Assembly: GCA_905178155.1 (NCBI GenBank)
Contig: CAJINV010000002.1
Location: forward strand, 11,596,591-11,660,590
Source: Amoebophrya sp. A120
Lineage: Eukaryota > Sar > Dinophyceae > Syndiniales > Amoebophryaceae
Reading direction: 5' to 3'
Length of the DNA: 64,000 bases
Shown in pieces: positions 23,011-34,300 of this stretch. Each line of letters opens with the position of its first letter. Within the stretch, counting starts at the first letter, position 1. Position numbers and translations under genes: made by a program. Below the pieces are notes generated by a model. The model made no database searches, was not told the DNA's origin, and worked only from the letters and a program-made list of their open reading frames with translations.

Positions 23011-24962
23011 CTTTACGATTACGTTTCAGTCTATGCATGAACATCCATAGCAATACCCAAAGCCGAACCCAGCTAAGATTTGTCTTTGTGGGATAAAAAA
23101 ATAAAAACTGTACGGAAAGCGACGAGACTTCGTCATTTCTTTTTCACCCATCGGCGACCAAACGTTTCAAATAATATGGCACAAGAGCGAAAGATACCAC
23201 ATGGCAACTACTCGGATCCTCATTTTCGCACGTTTCCTTGCGTATCAACTCTTCGTCGCTTTGCAACATATCTCTACCGCACTGCAGATACTCACACGAC
23301 CGCTCGAAACGCTCATACGATGGCGCTATCCCACGCGACAGTCAACGGGGAAAGGGAAAGCAGATAGAGTATATCACTCTGGAAACAAGAAGAGCCTGGC
23401 GGGTCTCAATAGCGACGCCCCCCTGCTCTCTCGGGGAGGCGCCACCACGGAGTGCGCCTACGCGTCCAGTTGCTTGATGAATGTGCTCGCCGTATATGCG
23501 TAGCAGTCGTTTGGTTTTTCACTATACTTGGTTTCAATCGTAGTCGTTCCTTGTTTCAACACCGGTAACGTCACTTTCAAATCGAATCATCTCGTTGTCT
23601 ACATTCGCACGACACCCGCACCATTCTGCTAGAAACGCTCGATCATTCCTGTTAAGTCGCCAACAACCTGCATCGCCGCGCAAAGCCCCGCAAATCCAAA
23701 AAGCATTTGCACTTTCCAGATCCTGTTTTATCATTTTTTGCAAACATTTCATGTCGAGCCACCATGCTCATTTGTACGCTAAACTAGAAAAGATCGCACC
23801 TGTCATATGCCTCGCGCTCGCCCTCTGTATATATGTACAAACTTGTGGCTCCATATACTAGCACTACGGTTCTCCAACAACAGAAAGTACAGCTCCAGGG
23901 TTGCTTTTGATGGCGGTTCGGTTCCTTTTGGCGGTTCGGCTGGAGCTGCCTCTTTTTTCATGTTCCACATGGCTTGTGTGTTTCTTTACCGCAAAGAACG
24001 GTAAAACGGGCGATTTATCTTGCAACTTCCTCAAAACTAGCGTACACACACACTCTTCAAGACAGTCACAGGATATGGATAGAACTTGGATGCTATTGGA
24101 AAAACGCAATAAATTCGATCACAAAGCATAAATATCAAACTTCACAACTCTTCTTCGCACAAAAAAAAATCACAGACCGTGCCGAGAATGGACCATCAAG
24201 AGACCTGCTTCATCATCATCGGGATCGACGTTTTTTCAGTGGATTCAAAACAAAACAAAAACTCCAGTGCGTCGTGACGCCCGCTGCCAATGATCTTACT
24301 TGCTGCCATCCAGCAAGAGGAGGATGCCTGTAAGCTTTAGAAAATACGGAGATCGATCTCAGTCCGCCGCCGCGACAACACAACGCAACGGCCTTGAAGA
24401 TTTTCCATGCAAAAATGAATCTCGATCTATCTCCGGTGCATTGATGAAACTAGTCGTGCTGCAGATATCAACAAGTGGGAGAACACCACAGTGCTTTCAC
24501 GGCGCAGCCATATCGCAGAAAGAGCGCGCGGTGCGGAGCAAGTTACTAAATAACTGGTTGTTTATTCAAGAGGTTTAAGTAGCAAGTTCAAAAATGAAAA
24601 TCTCGTTTCAAAGAAATGTACAGCTGTATCCTAATTTCATCGGGTTTCGTCTTTCACTCACGCACTCTCGCGATGGTGTGCAACGAAGTTCCATTTCCAT
24701 TCTGTAGGTTGTTATTATCCGTCTATCATTTTGCGCTTCTTGCAAATCAATGCAAGTCAAACAATTTCATAAAACGATTCGCATAAATTACTAATGTCAC
24801 TCTGTTCAAAATTCGAATCCCGCAAGCAGATTTGTCAGGAAAACAACTATCAATCCGCGAATTATAGATCTAGCGTCTCGATAATTTGTGTAAATTTATC
24901 ACCTGTAGCTCAATTTTTTACCTGCACCTTCTTCATCGCATTCCGCTAGAAGCGAAAAGTTT
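23011..24962. other. Intergenic, 1.95 kb
   Basis: No supported gene on either strand. The right half (24580-24960) is AT-rich. I see no repeats shared with the rest of the window. Confidence 0.45.
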
Positions 24963-26778
24963 TTACGGTGCCCCCATTACCACGGTCCACACGTTGGGAA
25001 TGCCCTGGCGCCGTAATGGATAATCACCTGCGGTGGATGGAGAATTGAGCATCACCCTTGTAGTTGTTTCATCGGTGGCACGGACGCCAAGCCAGGACAT
25101 CCACATTTACATGTACATGATACACGACTTCTAGTTCTACTCGTTGCATCAAGAAAACAGTGAATCGAGACAAGTTTCAAGATACCAGTAATCATGCCCT
25201 TCTGCTCCGAGCACAAGTTTTGCGTCTTGTTGGTCGACACGTAGTTGTGGCAGTGGACTTCAAATTCTGGTCCGAAGATATTCTGGTAAACTATCTTGTC
25301 GGAGGCGAGGAACGAACCTGTTTTGGTTGTGATTTTGAGTGGTTCAATTGGAATTCGACTTCGACAGACATGGATTTCATCTCGTGACCATTTGCACACA
25401 ACACGAGAGAGTATCAGTATGTGCTAGCAAAAGCGAAGTCTCCAAATAAAAATATACCCGTGTGCACATGGCGAATGCACAAGGGTGCATCGCAAGCGAC
25501 AGCCTGTCCCTCCATCTCGAAGCGTTGCTGTTGTATTGTTTGGTCGTGATGCCCTACGCTCGTAATTGATCCCGAGTAGGGTAGGCTTGGCAGATATGCC
25601 ACAGACTATCTCAGCGCCACCTTCTCCTTGCCTTCCACAAATCCATTAAAAACCAAATCAAAATTTTTAGACTCGGTACCTTCACATCTGGCCAGCACAT
25701 TTGGAAGAGGCACTTGCCTCCCTGGCTTGGGAACATGACTACTTCCTGTTTTCGTGAAAACTTGGAGGCCGCGAGTGGCGTGATCGCCTCTGACTGGAGA
25801 AAGCTGTGCAATTTTTCATACCGAGAGCATCATTTTTGTGCACCTCGGTTCAATCGCAAACACGCGGCAGCAGAGTTGCACGAGAAAAGGTAAAGGAAAA
25901 GATACTACTTCACGAAATAATAACCCATGACGAGGTATGCGTATTCATTAATTGTGCAAATAGGAGAAGTACTGTGGGACGGTGATCGCGCCGAAGGATT
26001 CTAATCGGAGGCAGAAATCTTGCCCGTAGTGCAACACATCCGAGTCACCGAAGCCGTCGTTTTGTCTTGCGCGGGTGATGATAAAAGTGTTTCGGTTGCA
26101 TGGCGCAGCGTTCATTGATGTGGTGACAGGCCGGCAAACTTCCTCCTTTGGCACAGTCTCAAATGGGTTCACCGAGAGGAAAGCTGTTTTGTTTATGAGA
26201 TATTCTCGTTGATACACATACAGGTCTATTTCTTGCCATGCATCGCATCCATTTAGATTCCCCACCTGAAGTGGATGTAGACGCATCGAAGCGACTCACT
26301 TATTTTCGAGAAAGTGGAAGCACCTTCTGACTTGTGGTTGACGAGCATTACGGTGGAGCCAAATTTGATAATCTTGTCCTCAGGTGCTGGCGTCAAAGTC
26401 ACGGGCCCGAGTGCCGCTTCTAACCTGCAGGGGTAGTTTCGTGATTTTTGCCATAGACGCCGATATTGAGTTTCGGCTCCGTGATTTTTTCAAGCGCAAT
26501 TACCAAACAGCACGACCACCGTCGGCATTTACAATTTGCATCGATTGCACTTGCAACAGCAACACGCATCCAAGTCCAACATACCCGATGCATGAGAACC
26601 AACAAGCAGCATTTTACTTCTTTTGCTTTGCGTTGACCAAGAGGTCGCCCTCCTCCTTCTTCATGAGGTAATCCTTCAATTTGAGCTGGTCCAAGTCCGT
26701 ATCCTCTGACCAGTTTCCGAGGCGGGTCCGGTTCGAAAACCGGCTCCCGCCGACGAGCTGCTGCGGTGTGAACTGCAT
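24963..26778 (-). CDS. CFAP161: CFAP161, axonemal protein
   Basis: Cilia- and flagella-associated protein 161, a microtubule inner protein of the axoneme. Exons: 26618-26778, about 26300-26424, 25973-26265, 25680-25803, 25458-25527, 25186-25317 and 24963-25027, about 322 residues against 301 in the human protein. Conserved blocks as I recall the family: RLGNWSEDTDLDQLKLKDYL (N-terminus), FGSTVMLVNHK, CNRNTFIITRA with LHYGQDFCL, ASKFSRKQEV, RFEMEGQAV, IRHVHTGSFLASD, and FGPEFEVHCHNYVSTNKT before GMITGDYPLRRQG. The start is the ATG at 26778. Six introns, mostly with GTAY donors. The junction between exons 2 and 3 is unresolved: only about 34 bases separate them and the simple GT-AG choice (GTGAGT ... 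TTCAG) leaves the frame one base out. Identity is strong because order and motifs match along the whole length. Confidence 0.88.
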
Positions 26779-27245
26779 TTTTCTCTCTGGCTGACAACTT
26801 CAACGAAGCTCCCAGCACGAAACCTCTTGTCCGCTATCGAAAAAAGTTTTGTTGATGATAGATTTTTTTCGAATGCGAATGAGCAAAACTATAACTACTA
26901 CTTTCACACGATAATTACGATCTTTCGGCTAAGTGCGAACATTCCAAGTCTTCCTCGGTGGTTCATTCCCACAAGAACTCGCCAGCTGCAACTGCTGCCC
27001 TTCGACTCATCGAGCGATCTCTCCCAACGGTTACATACTCACGTAGCAGCGAACTTTGACCTCTCATAATCTTATGACTATCTCGTAAGTCTCGAGAAAA
27101 AATATAAAAGCTACCCGCCAACGGCCCCGGGAAGGGTACTAGCAAGAAAGTTTGATGCTGACTGCATCCAATCATGGCGTTATCATGTTGAACTTGAATA
27201 AACATGTAGATGCGAAGTAAAGCTGGATGGAAAGAACCACACTCC
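26779..27245. other. Intergenic, 467 bp
   Basis: AT-rich spacer between the CFAP161 start and the stop of the PX/RING gene. Nothing recognisable. Confidence 0.5.
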
Positions 27246-30200
27246 TCAGCTGTCGAAAATTCGAATGCAGGCGATCGCCGGCTCGCGACACACGGGGCAC
27301 GACCAGGTCGCGCGCGGCTGGTTGGTCAGCAGCTCGCGCCCGCAGCGGGCGCAGACCACTTTGTGGCCGCACGGAATGAACGCGTGCGTCCGTCGTCGCT
27401 CCAGGCACGCACAGCAGAGTTCTCTTTCGTCCAGGCCCGCGACGTTTTCCCCTTCATCCTCGTCTTCCTCATCTGCGCGTGACACGTTCGGAATCGGGTT
27501 AGCAAACAGCGCCGACTGGGAGGTGGTGGACCCGAGAAAAGTGGAGGGGTTAATTCCCCCCTGCACTAAAGTTCCGCCGTGCCCGTCGTCCGCGGGTAGT
27601 GGTCGCGAGCTCATTATGCGGATTCGCCGCGAGTTCCGCGGCAACAGCATCTCCGGAAATTCGAACTGCCCCATGGAAAAGTTTCCCTGCGAGCGGTTCA
27701 CCGCGAGCGGCAAGTGCGGCGTCGGGCCGCGCCCCGAATCCACGGACGAATTCGGAGATCGGATGGGCGGGCCCGTGTTGGTGGTCGAGTGATGTTGTGT
27801 GTTTAACGACGATGCCGACCAGATGATGTGCTCATCGAGCGAATGGACCACGGGCTGTTGCTCCTCGTCCTCTTGTTCCTGCAGGCGTTCCTGCGCGACT
27901 CCTATCAGAGTATGCTGCGGAAAAGGTAGTTGATCAGAAGCTGTTGCAGCCTCTCCAGCTGAGACCGTCCTTCCGACGGATGCTAGCGACTCATAGGATG
28001 GATCGCCAGCCAGTCTCGGGGCGGGCGGCGAGGCTACCGGGGACGCCTTTGGCCGCGGAATGCGCACGGAACCGGCGAGAGACAAGGAGGTGAAACTTTG
28101 TTCACGACTAGGGAGTTCTTGCATTGGGACTTCCTCAGGAAACAAGTGGTTGACTGGCTGCGAAGCCACCGGCGGTCGGACCGGCGCACCAGCACCTGAC
28201 GCGGTTGGTATCGGGTCCATTTCGTCGGGAATCGTGCTGTGCTCTTCGTCGATGATGACCGTAGAACGCTCTCCCATCGAGCCCGAGGACTGCACGGGGA
28301 GAAGACCGACAGGTTCTCGAAGTTCCTGCTGCAAAAAGTGTGTCGTGCCTCGGTTTGGCGTTGGCGGAAAGTTGTTGGTTGTGCCTTGTACTACGTGAAG
28401 ACTCGTCCCTAGTCGTCCAGTCGAGAGGTTATTGAGCGGGCCTGCAGGTGTTGCAGCTGCTGCCGTCGCAGTTGCTGTGCTTGTTCCACCGAATGCAAAC
28501 AACCGTTGCATCATCGTGCCAAACACACCAGGCTGCAGCTGCTGATCGCGAGAGGAATCGGCCCCGCCTCCGAACCGCAAGCCAATCGACACTATCCTGA
28601 GTAAAAACGTACCCACCCCAGAGTTGTCATGCAGATTTGCCATGACAGGAACATTTGTGATGCGCAACCCCATGACAGGCCTTTTCAATTGCGTTTGGGA
28701 ACTTGTAATGCTGTAAACAGGATCAGCAAATCGATTTGTGATGCGGCTTTCCTTGCTAACTTGCACTACCTTACGGACTGAAACTTGTCATGCGTGACTC
28801 CCAAAACTCCTAGGTTTGTGTTGCAAAATCCCCATCTTGACTCTGGTGTGGGTACGTTTTTACTCAGGATAGACACCGTTGCAGATTCACCCGCGAGGTT
28901 GAAGGCCGAAACTGTGATCAAATAGTCCCCTGGCTCCGGCATCGCGGCCTGTACTGGAATGTCGCAGGAATCCAAAGCCGTGTTGCGGCACACCAGCACC
29001 GTTTCCCGAGAGAGACTCCCCAGATCGCTACTGGCCGCGGCGACGCGGACCAGCACGCCGTCGGCCGGTGGACTGCGTGCCAGGCGCACCTCGATGCTGA
29101 TGGCCCCCGCGGCCCGATTCTTCGCTTTCTTCACTGTCGTCGGCGGCTCCGGTTTCTGCAGGCCCAGCAGAACCGCACAGAAGACCTCACGTATCCGTTC
29201 TGCCTCGTCGCGCTCCTGCTGCTCGTAGTGCATTTTCACGGTTTCAACCATTTCAGATTCGGGCACGACGAAGTACCGGCTCAGACGCGTGTTCAGCGAT
29301 GTGTGCTCCCCACTGGTGAGCAGTGTTTCCTCTTCATCGAGCATCATGGGAATCACCCGACTACTTCGGACCTCTCGTGCGGCGGGCGCAGCGCTACCGG
29401 CGGTGTTTTCCCCGCCTCGCGGCCGGGTACCATTGCGTAGCACTCGTTGCTGGAGTGGATTTGAGGTACTGCTTCGTCGGCCGTCGAGCATCAATGACGC
29501 CTCACCATCTTCCGTTGCGGCATTCTGCGAGGGCGCCACGACGGCAGAGGCGAAATATTTGTCGAAGAACAGTAAACGCCAGAGCATGGGTTCGAGCAAG
29601 TGCAGCATCTGCCGCAAATACACATCCAGGTCAATCCTCCGTCGCTCCGCAACCTCATCCTCTTCCCCAAAAATCGCGGCGACCACTTTCGAATGCTTCT
29701 CTGGAAACGAGGGCACCGCCGGGGGCGTGTGAGAGTCCACTGCTGTGCTCTTGCGATTCTGTGAGTTCGTCGAAGTATTACTAGACACGCCTCCTCCCGC
29801 CGCATCTCGGGGGACAAGGCTCAGCACTCCGGTGGTTTTTGCGACACAAGGTTCCAAAGTCACGGGAGCAGCTGCAGCGGATGCTTCGAGTCCGGCTCCT
29901 CCTCGCAGCATTTTGAACAGAAACCGTCCGTCTGCTGGGCCATTTTGATTCACCGCGGCGGCGGAAGTAGACGCGGACCCCCTCGGCGGAGGCGGCCTGG
30001 TACTCGAGGAGCTCCCACCTTCCTGAAAATTGGGCGAAACTACCCCAGAAGCCGTCGTTGGCGCAAGCAAGCTGCTCAACAGCCCCCCGGGTCCCGCAAA
30101 GTGGTCCGCCCCGGGCGAACTGGTGGAGCTCCGCACCTGCAACCCGGTCGTCGGAATGCCCTCTTCGCCGTGCACCGCCCGCGTCGCGCGGTTTTGAAAC

Positions 30201-30478
30201 ACGCTGTACTCTTGCTGCAGGTAATCGTTGTAGGGAAGCAACAGCCGGCAAATCTCGTCGTGGGCCTCCTTGAGCACCGAGTACCGGCGCCAAATGCCAT
30301 ACTCGCTGGTGGACCGGTGTTGGAAGGTGAAGTGATACTCGACAAAGTCCTCAACGAAACGCGTATCGTCCACGCTTGCGGCCAGTGAATACCCGAACTC
30401 CGTAACCACGGGCTGTCTCGCCTGGGTGTCACCGCCGGAACCACTGCTGCCGGAAGTATACTGTTGGAGATGGTCCAT
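27246..30478 (-). CDS. PX-like / C-terminal RING protein
   Basis: Predicted 982-residue protein, probably a membrane-associated E3 ubiquitin ligase. Exons are 28872-30478 and 27246-28587 (2949 nt), interrupted only by introner C. The start is the ATG at 30478 (MDHLQQYTSG). Residues 25-105 resemble a phosphoinositide-binding PX domain (FVEYHFTFQH, then IWRRYSVLKEAHDEI). The middle is low-complexity, with a likely beta-sandwich of fibronectin-III type around residues 455-540 (PEPGDYLITVSAFNLAGES). The extreme C-terminus carries a C3HC4 RING: ELCCACLERR, IPCGHKVVCARCGREL, WSCPVCREP. Joining at the introner duplication gives GESATVS-IGLRFGGG in frame. RING is secure; PX is a moderate-confidence reading of the motif spacing. 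Confidence 0.82.
28593..28871. mobile_element. Introner C (family 2)
   Basis: 279 bp, TATCCTGAGTAAAAACGTAC ... GTACGTTTTTACTCAGGATA, flanked by the duplication GACAC (28588-28592 and 28872-28876). It lies in the PX/RING gene. Its interior is the reverse complement of introner H: its right inner part (ACTCCCAAAACTCCTAGG) matches the left inner part of H read on the other strand. Confidence 0.92.
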
Positions 30479-31354
30479 GATGCATGCATTGTGTCACACC
30501 ACATGAGAATTCGAGCTCCTTTGTTTCGGACTGCTTCTGCGTCTGCACGTATAGTTTCTGAAAACACTCTCGATCTCTTGTCACCCCGACGAGTCTGTGC
30601 TGTGCCGCATGATATGGCCCGGCGCAGCACCACTCTTGCTTTCAATTTGTTATCTCTCTGTCTCTGCTCTCCCTCCACAGCCAAAAGATAAAAAAAGGAA
30701 AAGAACCTACATGCTCACGAGCACACAATTGAGGCTCTGTGAGGTGCTCGCCAATACATTCGATCGCGTGCTAAACGAGAGAGTTTCTCTTTTTCTGCTC
30801 ATGCTTTATTCTCAGATTAATACCGCAGTGTGCATACATTCAGAGAGTTCATTCACAAGGTTCCAGCAAAACGCTAGAGTAATCGACTTCCCGGGTCGCA
30901 AGGAAGCACACCCGCACGACCCGCCTCTACTCGCGCTGTATTAACAAACTTCTAATAACCAGGATACTAGCAGTTAGTATTTGAAATAAAGCAGAACGTG
31001 AGACGTTTAGACCCAGCAGGAGAAACAGTTAGTTGTCTCTCATCTACCAGTCATTCGTGCGCAGATAGCACTAAACGAAGATAAGTGTCAATTTCTGTTT
31101 CGGTAAATTATTCCATTTAGTTTTTTTAGCGTAAGAAGAACAAGTTTGTAAGTGGTTTCCATTCGAGTTCTAGTGTTTACTCAATTCGCGATGTTTCTAA
31201 AGTGTTTCATCTCGCACTCGCTTGTCAAAGCGAACACGTAGCTGAAGACGCATCTGTAAATGGTACAACTGCATTTGAGGAAGGCTATAATAAATAGCGA
31301 GGGAGTTCTTGCCTTGAAAGATTCATTCTGAATATTTGAAAACGAAAAACTTCA
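30479..31354. other. Intergenic, 876 bp
   Basis: No supported gene. The half nearest CFAP47 (30950-31330) is AT-rich. No repeats seen. Confidence 0.5.
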
Positions 31355-34300
31355 TCACTTCATGCCGGCCTGGGCGAGGCTTTTGGTGGCGCTAATGTTC
31401 GTTTTGATGAAGTTCTTCTTCTTCTCGTTCCTGTGTCCCAGCTGCGACGCCAGGTCGCGCGACAGCCGAGTCGAAACCCGCGGTTTATCCACCACCGGAG
31501 CGATGTACTTGGGATGCAATCCCTTCACCATGTAGCTCCACATAACGTCCTCGGTTTGAATGATCAACCGTCCCTGCACCTGCTTGCCGTACTCCGTGGG
31601 CCGGTAGCTCACAACAAACGTCGTGCCCTGCGGATTCCCGGCGGGTTCTAAGACCCCCTGCGTTGGACTCACAGTGAACTCGGCGGCCGCGTCACTATCG
31701 AAGAAGGCGTCGAATTCCGCATAGGAGGCAGTGTGATTACCTGTTTCAGTCGTTGTTATTTCAACAATACTCGACAAAGTCACAGGAACTCGCAAGACAT
31801 AATCAGAATCGAGATCCAATCGAAACCGAAAGCAAAAGCAGTGGAAGCAATACAGAGTTTGAACGCCACGCTCGCGGGCTTATTCAATGGTGACTCGATT
31901 TCGATGATGTCGTCTACTGCGGGTTCTAAAGAGGTCAGGTTTAGGTTGAACCGCCACCTGCCGCCGCCCTTGAGTTTTGAAAACAGAAGGAACGCGGAGG
32001 TGTTAAAGGGCCTCAGTGGGGCGAAGAGCACCCGCATGTTCACTAACGCGCCCTGTGAATCCTTGTCGGCGTTCGGCGCGCCGTAGCTACTGGTGGCGGA
32101 CTTGGTCAGACTAGCGGCCGACCGGTCGGTTTGACTTGACCTTGGCTTCCCGTTTTCCCCTTCCGCATTCTCGTCCGCGGGCTCCGCGATTTCAATCTGG
32201 AAACACCTGTTTACCAGAGGTTCGATTTGCTGGGACCCGACTTCGAGTTCGCAACGCAGCAGGTCCAAGGGGTTGTCGTCGGGGCCAAGCTCCAGACCAA
32301 TGAGATTGAAGCCGTAGATCTGGTCCACTGTCTCTCGCGCCTGGCATTTGAAGTTGTGGACTGTGCTGCTCACCGGGGCCTCGGCAATACCTGAAAGAGA
32401 AAAGTGATGTGAGGCGTTCTTTCATTCGATTGAAGCTGGAAGTGGAAAGAGCCCGTTTTTTCGTGCACCACAAACCGCAAGGAAAGAAAAACATAAAACA
32501 TGTTGCAGCCCTGGCGCGCAAGAAGCTGCAAGACGATTATCAAGACAGAGCGGAATTGATTTGCAAGTACCTCTAATCAGGTAGGTCCAGCTCATCATGT
32601 TCCCAGCGTCGAGTGAACCCGTTGCACTGCTCGCTGAAAGACTAGACATTTTTCCCCCTGCACCTCCTGGAAGAACGCTTACTATTACCTTCGCAGTCTG
32701 CTCGTCCATATTGCTCGGATTAAATTGGACCTGTAATTTTTTATACAGATTCTAAATTTCCGTCTCTTCGCTTCAAAAAAAAACGTCTCGGCTAAAATGT
32801 TCTACGCTGGCCGCACGCTGGTGCGGTTTTTACCGCCTTTTTTCCGCACTATGAGAACCTTTTGGTGACCCGCTACCCGGACGTGCTGGTGCTTCTTTCT
32901 AGGAAGCTCAAGCAGTCGAGAAGTATTTCGGTTCGTGGCGCATTTTTCGCCTGTTTGGGACGGCGCCTGTAGATCCGCTATCCTGACGATGTTCTCGTTT
33001 TCAGCAAAGCCAAACAGTCGCGTGGTGCGACTTTTCTCTGCACAGGCCCGACCCTATTTCGGTTTTTGGCGCATTTTTTCTGTGCTTTGGACGGCGCCTG
33101 TAGATCCGCTACCCCGACGGGGTGCTCGTTTTCCGCAAAGCCAAGCAGTTGCGTAGGTACAACTTTTCTCTGCACAGGCCCGACGCTATTTCGGTTTTTG
33201 GCGCATCTTTTCTGTGTTTTGGACCGCGCCTGTAGATCCGCTACCCCGATGGGTTGCTCGTTTTCAGCAAAGCCAAGCAGTCGCGTGGGTACAACTTTTT
33301 TCTGCACAGGCCCGACGCTATTTCGGTTTTTGGCGCATTTTTTCTGCGTTTTGGACCGCGCCTGTAGATCCGCTACCCCGATGGGTTGCTCGTTTTCAGT
33401 AAAGCCAAACAGTCGCGTGGGTGCGACTTTTCTCTGCACAGGCCCGACGCTATTTCGGTTTTTGGCGCATTTTTTCTGTGCTTTGCACGGCGCCTGTAGA
33501 TCCGCTACCCCGATGGGGTGCTCGTTTTCCTCAAAGCCAAGCAATCGCGTAGGTACAACTTTTCTCTGCACAGGGAGGCCCCACGCTATTTCGGTTTTTG
33601 GCGCATTTTTTCGGTGTTTTGGACGGCGCCTGTAGATCCGCTACCCCGATTGGTTGCTCGTTTTCAGCAAAGCCAAACAGTCGCGTGGGCACGACTTTTC
33701 TCGGCACAGGCCCGACGCTCTTTCGGTTTTTGGCGCATTTTTCCTGTGTTTTGGACGGCGCCTGTAGATCCGCTACCCCGATGGGTTGCTCGTTTTCAGC
33801 AACGCCAAGCAGTCGCGCGGGTGCAACTTTTCTCTGCACAAGCACGACGCTATTTCGGTTTTTGGCGCACTCATTCTGCGTTTTGGACGGCGCCTGTAGA
33901 TCCGCTACCCCGATCGGGTGCTCGTTTTCAGCAAAGCCAAACAGTCGCGTGGGTACAACTGTTCTCTGCACAGGCCCGACGCTATTTCGGTTTTTGGCGC
34001 ATTTTTTTTTGTGTTTTGGACGGCGCCGGGAGATCCGCTCCCCCGATCGGGTGCTCGTTTTCAGCAAAGCCAAACAGTCGCGTGGGTACAGCTGTTCTCT
34101 GCACAGGCCCGACGCTATTTCGGTTTTTGGCGCATTTTTTCTGTGTTTTGGACGGCGCCTGTAGATCCGCTACCCCGATGGGTTGCTCGTTTTCAGGAAA
34201 GCCAAACAATCGCGTGGGTACAACTGTTTTCTGCACAGGCCCGACGCTATTTCGGTTTTTGGCGCGTTTTTTCTGTGTTTTGGACGGCGCCTGTAGATCC

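Noticed and set aside
24805-24830. TTCGAATCCC, resembling a tRNA B box
   Set aside because: No matching A box or acceptor stem around it.
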